Assembly (NCBI GenBank): GCA_944990035.1
Contig: CALYLX010000127.1
Location: 62,001-126,000, forward strand
Length of the DNA stretch: 64,000 nt
Direction of reading: 5' to 3'
Source: Clitopilus passeckerianus
Lineage: Eukaryota; Basidiomycota; Agaricomycetes; Agaricales; Entolomataceae
Shown here: positions 57,912-64,000 of the stretch, in pieces
Layout of the letters: every line of letters begins with the position of its first letter
Position numbering within the stretch: position 1 is the first letter of the stretch
Made by a program: the position numbers and the translations under genes
Notes under the pieces: generated by a model
What the model was told of the DNA's origin: nothing
Seen by the model: only the letters and a program-made list of their open reading frames with translations
The model's database searches: none

Positions 57912-59734
57912 ATGCTAACAGCCGGCCAGTTGATTTGGGCATCATTTCGGCCACTACTCCGCCTGTACGTAGAATTGTCTCGTTCCAGGAGATCATACTG
58001 AACAATTTTTCTCTAGCGCGTTCTGTGTATCTGCCGGATTTTTCCTCACGAAGGCTGACCGCTTCCCTCCCGTCGCTGCACGAGGAGCTGGTCAAGCTAT
58101 CATCAATATCGCACTTCCGTGCCTGATGTTCTCGAAAATTGTCCCAGCTTTTAGCACGGATAATGCTGGAGCCATAGGCGCGTAAAACGACTTCGAATTC
58201 CCTTCCTTTGGGTTCCGTTACTGTAAACGCTCATCGGGCTCATGTTATCACAGGCCCGTTGATTCTTGTCTCTCTAGTGTACGAAGCATTTGGTGTCGTG
58301 ATTTCTTGGTTCACGAGAGAGTTCTTTTGGGTACCTCACCGATTTCGATATGGGATATATGTTGCCGGGGGTTGGGGAAACTGGGGTGATATACGTACGT
58401 TTGCTCGTCTTGCATGCAGTTCGCATGCTCATACCACAAACCAGCCACATCCGTGATACTTAGCGTCACTGGAGCGTCTCCTTTCAACGGATCGTCAGAC
58501 CAGACTCTATCCGTCGCGTACATCTCAGTGTTCATCTTGGTTTACATGGTAGGTTACTTCGTTCTAAAGACGTTCATTGCTCAAGTTTACACAGGTTACC
58601 CTATTCCCGTGCGGAGCACACCATTGGATCGCCAAAGACTTTGTTGGTCCCGACGTCGAGCCCGAAGAAGTCAAGGCTGCTGCCAGAGAACGGCGAAGGT
58701 CCCTTTTCAAACTCGTTCCCCGAGCCATTCGTGCAGCATCTACTCTAAGAAATCGGCACCAACAACGAGATCTAGAGAAAGACAGCCAGGAGCTTTCGCA
58801 GGATCGCGAACAGGAGAACACTCCAATTCACGAACAATCTGTTGCGCAGCCTGGACAACCTACTAGGGAGATAGAAATCGTGCACCGGCCTGTCCACCAT
58901 AAGCATGTTTCTTTCGTTGACGACGCTACAACTGCCGTACCGACCGATGGAGGCGTCCTATCTACACCCTGTAGCCCCACCCCTACGGAAGTTGGTGTCT
59001 CTCGAGCACATCCGGCACCATCTGTCGGAGACTCCATTCCGGCGAAACCAATGGACCAGCAATCCGCCATCCAGTCCTCCCAGTTATCAGGGAAGGATCG
59101 CATGAAGAGCTTGATTAGGACCCTCATCTCCATCCTTGACCCCCCCTCCATCGTCATCGTCCTGTCTATTATTATCGCCCTCGTCAACCCTCTCAAAGCT
59201 CTCTTCGTGCCTGTACCCTCCGTACACATGCACCCAGCTCCTGACGGCCAACCGCCACTGACGTTCGTTACTGATGCAGCCACTTTCATCGGAGCGGCCT
59301 CCGTCCCATTGGGGCTCATCTGCCTTGGCTCGGCACTTGCTCGACTTAACGTTCCCAAAGATGAATGGAGAGCACTACCACTGGGTGCCATTAGCTCTCT
59401 TGCCATTGGGAAGTTGATCGTCTCCCCCATTTTCGGAGTTGGCCTGGTGAAAGGGCTCGTACATGGCGGTTTGATTGCGAAGGACGACAAGGTCCTTCAA
59501 TTCGTTTGTGTGTATGTACTTTCGATTATCTGATGCTAGGTTTCTGCAGGCTAACGTCGGGTTTATAGCTTCTTCTCGTGCTTGCCCACATCGAGTACAC
59601 AGGTTCTTCTGACCCAGGTCTATAGCGGAACTGGGAGCGCGGAACACCTTCCACCTTTCTTAATTCCTCAGTATATCATTATGTTCATCACCATGACTGG
59701 ATTGACAGCCTATACATTACAGTCATTGTTCTGA
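57912..59734 (+). CDS. PIN-like auxin efflux carrier family transporter (513 aa)
   Basis: Six exons: 57912-57964, 58017-58177, 58254-58394, 58445-58548, 58595-59511, 59569-59734. MLTAGQLIWASFRPLLRL begins the first helix; AGQAIINIALPCLMFSKIVP, WVPHRFRYGIYVAGGWGNWG, DIPTSVILSVTGASPFN and ISVFILVYMV follow; a charged cytosolic loop of about 190 residues separates the two membrane halves; then LDPPSIVIVLSIIIALVNPL, VPLGLICLGSALARL, and a C-terminal helix ending TAYTLQSLF. This is the Mem_trans (PF03547) layout of fungal ER or plasma-membrane carriers; substrate in fungi is unknown. The second intron appears to start with GC (ATAG/GCGCGT) because phase and conserved AIGPL require it; a small assembly error is the alternative. 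Confidence 0.88.
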
Positions 59735-59943
59735 TACGGAAGACGAGCGACCTGATACCATTAGATTACCCTAGATTTCCTTTCAATCCTCTTTCCCCCT
59801 CATATGCAGGTTGATTATTGTTGCAAAATTGTTTCATGCGTGAATATTCATTAGCCTATCCTAGAAATGTACATTCCGAAATATAAACCAGTAGTTACGA
59901 GGCCTGAAACCGAAAGTGTCAAACTGTATGCAGCCAGACCATT

Positions 59944-61181
59944 CTATGCCGACTTCACTTTGGGCGCCTTCGTTGGTTTGTTAAACACCAGACATCCGAC
60001 CGCACCTACACCATTGAGGGGTAGCTGGAGCACGGAGGTGATCTCCCATACCCAGCTAGATGACGACCTGGCGACCAGGAAGCTCCATGCAATAAGGGAT
60101 ACGCCCGTCCAGATGACGTCCCACCCAATTGATGCCTGGGCAGGATGAGAATGGAGGATATCGTACGCCTGTTGGAATAGTGGCTTCAGAGATATCTTTG
60201 ATATTTCCTCGATGGTAGCAAGCGTCGGGGTCAAGGAAATGTCATACACAGCAAGCGTCGTGCGGAAATGGAGCACCATTGACAAACGAATGAGAATGGT
60301 GTACAGGGTACTCATTTTGATAACTTGGACGTCGGATTCCCGGCGATGGAGGGCGAAGAGTGGTGCGAAAATGACTGCGTGGATGAGGAGAAGGACCGGG
60401 AGGAACGAGGAGGTATACATCGTTGATGGAATGTAGAATGTGAAACCGAGGGCAGAAATGGTGGCGAATACGAGCGAAGGTGACGCCCACTCCTCGCTGG
60501 AAGCCTTCGTTTTGTCTGTCTTCGGGTCGGGTTCTTCTCGGTTCATCGAGCGAAGGACAGCAACATAGAAGAGGTTTGAGGCTACACTTATCGCTACGAG
60601 CTGGCCGAGGAGCATGTAGGCCCAGACGTGCTTAATACGGTATGCCTTGCCTGTCAAACTGTTAGATAGGTTTATGCCATACTCAGGAAGCAGGACCATA
60701 CCTCGGGACCAGAGGAAGGCCAACCATGCACCAGCAGTATATAGGCAAATCTGCTGGCTCCACCACCAATTGATCTTGCCAAAGCAGGCTGCAGCCCATG
60801 CTTCCTCAAAAAGCTCAGAGCCCATCAACCACAGAACAACGCGTTCGAAAGTGCTCTCTGCTCGTAGTGTCTGACGGTGTTCATGAAACTGCAAGAAGCT
60901 GCCATGGATGTACCTAAACATGTCTAGCCAAGAGCGTAGGCTGTAAGTGCCTTAAAATTTGGCGAATATGAAGGTTACTCACAATACCATGTGTGAATTA
61001 GGGAAGCGACGGTGAGGAACTGGAAAGAATAGACGGATAACCCATCCTTCCTTGTGCTTTTCGGCCGACTGCTGAGTATCAGCAGAAATAAGAATCCAAT
61101 AATCACAAAATAGGATGAAAATATAGCAAGAGCAGTTATATGTGGGATTCCCAAAGTTATGACAGCCTGAACGGAAGCCAT
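59944..61181 (-). CDS. Fungal multi-pass membrane protein, unknown function (375 aa)
   Basis: Three exons: 61181-60983, 60923-60702, 60650-59944. ATG at 61181 (MASVQAVITLGIPHITALAI) starts the first helix directly; an upstream in-frame ATG at 61292 would add a polar leader and is less likely. About eight or nine helices with short loops, including STRKDGLSVYSFQFL, FEEAWAAACFGKINWWWSQQ, KHVWAYMLLGQLVAISVASN, FTFYIPSTMYTSSFLP and an HFRTTLAVYD segment. Acidic/basic residues inside the central loop (NREEPDPKTDKTKASSEEW). It resembles a conserved set of basidiomycete membrane proteins without known role. Ends tail-to-tail with the transporter, 209 bases apart. Confidence 0.75.
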
Positions 61182-61459
61182 CTCTGTTGACCGTGATGGA
61201 TGTCTAGCTGTGGCGGTGGTCACTGGTCGATACAAGTGAGCCATTGTTTGGACTCCTGACGGATGCCAAACAACACGCCGCACACCCATCATTTCTGGGC
61301 CGTCGACCTGAGAGTTTAAAACGTTGACAGGCAAGGCACTGAAATTTGGAAATGGCGATGTCGATCCTGAACGTGAATCCTGAGTAACTTCACCACCTTT
61401 CTATATATTCTACGAAAAGCTTTGACGGTTTGCAAAGAACCCTTACTCCTTCTCACGCC
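61182..61459. promoter_or_regulatory. Compact bidirectional promoter region
   Basis: 278 bases separate the ATGs of the membrane-protein gene (-) and F-box gene (+). TATATAT at 61,402-61,408 is 52 bases before the F-box ATG. Confidence 0.45.
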
Positions 61460-63010
61460 ATGCCATCATTTCCCGGTCGTCGACCTCTCCAACGGCGTGA
61501 TAGAGCCAGTGTGCAATACGCCGACCAGCTGGGCTTGCTGCCTACAGACCTGCTCTTCGAGATCTTTGAGTCTGCCAAGTTCGAGAGCATTTTGCTCCTT
61601 ACTCAGACATGCAAGCGACTGAGAACCATCAGCTTGGCCTGGATTTTACGCCATTATAGGTTGACCGGGATATGCGCTTATGGAGAAGAAATCCGCCTGA
61701 CGTCTGGTAACGAGCATGTGCTCGCAGAAAACATCGCAGCCATCACACACCTTTCCATTCACCTCTCCATTTCATTTCGGTGTGCAACGGATTTCAACGG
61801 CAAATGGAAGGCACTAGAGACATTGGTCATCGCCCTCCCAGGGCTAACTTCCTTCACCTGCCAATTGGATCCAATTCAAAGATATCCCTCCTCCATTACC
61901 GCGTGGTATCACAAGCGTCTATTCAAGAGGTTCTGGTGGGCCCAACTTGCGAAGAAAGACACGGTGGTCATCACCAACACAGCCCATCCCTCCCTTCTGC
62001 GGTCATTTGTCCATGGGGATCCCATTCTCGACCCCCTTCCATGCCAAGCACACAAAACTTGGCCTCGAAGGTTTGCCTTAGCCACCCGCCAACAAGGCAA
62101 ACAAGCAACGTTTAATACGCTCCTAGCGGCCAAGAAAGCATGGCGGCACCTCGCCGGAAAGGACAAGTTTGAGTCTCTACCGTCTAGCCTCAACCTACAG
62201 TCTATCGAAGACGATTGCCCCTCTATTGCTCTGAAGAACATCGAGACCCCATCCAAGCGATTCGTACTATTTCTCCCCGATCGTGAGCGCTTCACCAGGC
62301 TTCTGATCAGCTCAAATCATGTGTTCTATTTGGATTGGAGTGCCATCCTCCCTGGCCTTGATTTCCCTGCCTTATCATCCCTCGAGGTCCATCAGAAATG
62401 CCACGGCCTGACGAAGGCAGTCCTCCGCGACTTCATCTTTCGTCATCCCACCATAACCGAATTGGTCTTGACACAGGACGACCATAAAATGATCACCCCG
62501 GACACATTCCAAGGGGGTCTTCCCAAACTCAAGACCCTTGCCGGATCCGTCCATGCAGTCGTCGCCGTTCTTCGAGGCACGGACCCTGGAGTCTGCAAGA
62601 GTTTGAATATGGTCAAGATCACTGAGTTTCACAGTGACACCTCCACTACCAGAACGCATAGGCCTTTTGATTTCGCTGCTCTCGATACCGCCCTCGACCT
62701 TCTCGGCCCAACTTCCACGAGGGAGCTTGGCATAGGTCTGCCAGGAAGGAGTACATCAATGACATGGTTGACGGCGCAGCCTTCTCAGGGAGATCATGCG
62801 CGGAAGTTCGCATCCTTGGAGTCGGTCTATGTTTGGTCGTCCGACTGCCGACCTTTCGACAATAACATCCCTCATTGGTTGGAGGAGTACAGGGAGAGAA
62901 ACTTCCCTGACATCGAGAAGGTGCATTTAGTGATGCATCGTATCAAGGGGCTAAAATATCCATTACCCCTATGCCTTGCAAGCTCTGGCTCACATTTTAA
63001 CTCATACTAG
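61460..63010 (+). CDS. F-box protein, single exon (516 aa)
   Basis: ATG at 61460 (MPSFPGRRPLQRRDRA). The F-box is residues about 22-70: LGLLPTDLLFEIFESAKFES, ILLLTQTCKRLRTISLAWIL. The remainder is a long irregular leucine-rich/helical region (FPALSSLEVHQKCHGLT, LPKLKTLAGSVHAVVAVL, SLESVYVWSSDCRPFD) as in mushroom F-box proteins, which act as substrate receptors of SCF ubiquitin ligases through Skp1. No introns, unlike its neighbours. The target is unknown. Intact, in contrast to the F-box relics at 18-22 kb. Confidence 0.85.
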   Translation: MPSFPGRRPLQRRDRASVQYADQLGLLPTDLLFEIFESAKFESILLLTQTCKRLRTISLAWILRHYRLTGICAYGEEIRLTSGNEHVLAENIAAITHLSIHLSISFRCATDFNGKWKALETLVIALPGLTSFTCQLDPIQRYPSSITAWYHKRLFKRFWWAQLAKKDTVVITNTAHPSLLRSFVHGDPILDPLPCQAHKTWPRRFALATRQQGKQATFNTLLAAKKAWRHLAGKDKFESLPSSLNLQSIEDDCPSIALKNIETPSKRFVLFLPDRERFTRLLISSNHVFYLDWSAILPGLDFPALSSLEVHQKCHGLTKAVLRDFIFRHPTITELVLTQDDHKMITPDTFQGGLPKLKTLAGSVHAVVAVLRGTDPGVCKSLNMVKITEFHSDTSTTRTHRPFDFAALDTALDLLGPTSTRELGIGLPGRSTSMTWLTAQPSQGDHARKFASLESVYVWSSDCRPFDNNIPHWLEEYRERNFPDIEKVHLVMHRIKGLKYPLPLCLASSGSHFNSY

Positions 63011-63198
63011 CCAGACCTATCTTATCTTGGCTTTTCGTTTATCTCACTTCTTAACGAATGGTGTATATTTTTTTATAATATATTGCACGAATCACCCAAT
63101 AGGCTGAAAAGTGCCCATGCAAGGACCGTACACTGGTAGATACAATAAAACCGGTATTGGTCGGAAAGCAGGATAGTAACCGATCCCATAAGTCATAG
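63011..63198. other. Short convergent intergenic region
   Basis: Tail-to-tail spacer between F-box gene and kinase; AT-rich 3' flank. Confidence 0.4.
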
Positions 63199-64000
63199 TC
63201 AACGTAATGACCATACTGATGATGGTGTACAAAGCGACAGAAGCACCTCCTTGACCTCAGTTATCGAGGGCCGTTGCTTTGGATCGTGCGCCCAGCACCG
63301 CGAGAGTAATGGCCATATTCGGTCTACCAGTTCTCGACATCTTACGTCGTCCGGACATGAAGGATGTCGGCCCCTGACGAGCACTTCTATGACGACCGCG
63401 GCGTCATGTTGTAACTGATGGAACGGCAAACGGCCAGAGAGTAACTGTGTGAGCAATGGAACAAGTCAGATAGGCTCGGGATGCGCTATGAGATAAACAA
63501 CCGACCTCTAACACAAGGCATGCGAACGAATAAACATCGCATTCAGTTCTAATGGGGTGCACTGATGGGCGAAGCTTCTCAGGCGCGGTCCATCTAGGAC
63601 TTCCCGAGAAATGATGCCAGTCCGGTAATGGGTCATGGGCATTCGAGCGAATAATCATTGAGCATCCGAAGTCGGCGATGACGGGCTCGCCCTGTTCGTT
63701 GACAAGTATATTTGCCTATTGGATCGGTTAGGCTCGAGCCAAGATTGCAACCATACGTTACGTACTCCTCGGCAGTCACCATGGATGATGGATGTGGGCC
63801 TCGCATGGAGGTATGCTAGGCCATCGGCAACTTGTGCAAGCTAGGGAATGCGAGGCGATGATCTGTGTGAGTGGCTGTGTATGAGAGAGAGGCCATCCAC
63901 ATACGATTTCGATTATTGCGCTGTCGGATAGAACGTTGGTCGCCATATACTCGGGCAGGGTGCTGCCCTTCATAAAAGGTGAAACAAGATATAGACAGCC
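63199..64000 (-). CDS. Protein kinase, C-terminal part (runs off the right edge)
   Basis: Exons from the edge: 64000-63905, 63840-63766, 63715-63506, 63444-63199. Visible subdomains: LVSPFMKGSTLPEYM (hinge), LAQVADGLAYLHARPTSIIH then GDCRGANILV (catalytic loop, with HGD in place of HRD), VIADFGCS (DFG), SGSPRWTAPEKLRP (APE equivalent), TECDVYSFACLVLE, SGRLPFHQLQHDAAVVIEVL, and CWAHDPKQRPSITEVKEVL. The pattern is of tyrosine-kinase-like serine/threonine kinases expanded in Agaricomycetes; the HGD variant keeps the catalytic Asp and is common there. The N-lobe lies outside the window. Confidence 0.88.

Noticed and set aside
58828..59490. 220-codon minus-strand frame opposite the transporter
   Set aside because: Antisense shadow of the large transporter exon; no independent protein features.

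Overview
The window is nuclear DNA of a filamentous basidiomycete, most probably a wood- or litter-decaying agaricomycete. Protein genes are broken by many 48-60 base introns with GT/GC...AG borders. The gene set includes a laccase, two aryl-alcohol-oxidase-like GMC flavoproteins, a CBM1-tailed GH51 arabinofuranosidase, a DUF6593 protein and F-box/LRR proteins. No rRNA, CRISPR array or convincing tRNA was seen. Exon coordinates were worked out by hand from splice signals, reading phase and family conservation; nothing was confirmed by database search or transcript data.

Layout. 0-13.7 kb is gene-poor and rich in polypurine/polypyrimidine DNA. It holds a small hypothetical gene (2.8-3.2 kb), a Cyt/volvatoxin-like gene (5.9-6.4 kb) between two diverged direct repeats, a membrane-protein pseudogene joined to a second gene fragment (9.0-10.2 kb), and a 1.33 kb TA-flanked element with long terminal inverted repeats (12.03-13.35 kb). 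13.7-25.9 kb is a graveyard: a short zinc-finger gene and a stop-bearing relative, scattered F-box pieces on both strands, one intact DUF6593 gene, and a frameshifted membrane protein.

25.9-48.7 kb is an oxidative/secretory block: laccase (-), a 55-residue secreted peptide (+), GMC oxidase 1 (+), two tandem beta-trefoil lectin-like genes (- -), GMC oxidase 2 (+), the GH51-CBM1 enzyme (+), and an aryl-alcohol-dehydrogenase-type aldo/keto reductase (-). Oxidase plus reductase could cycle aryl alcohols and supply peroxide while laccase and GH51 act on phenolics and hemicellulose; this link is inferred from families and proximity.

44.5-55.4 kb contains three same-strand paralogues of a divergent BMT5-like (DUF2431) methyltransferase-fold family. 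One carries two single-base frameshifts and one has long acidic and repeated tails; other genes lie between them. 52.4-64 kb is ordinary, compact and intron-rich: a seven-pass membrane protein, a YPT35-like PX protein, a PIN-like auxin-efflux-family transporter, a multi-pass membrane protein, a single-exon F-box protein, and the C-terminal part of a protein kinase that runs off the right edge.
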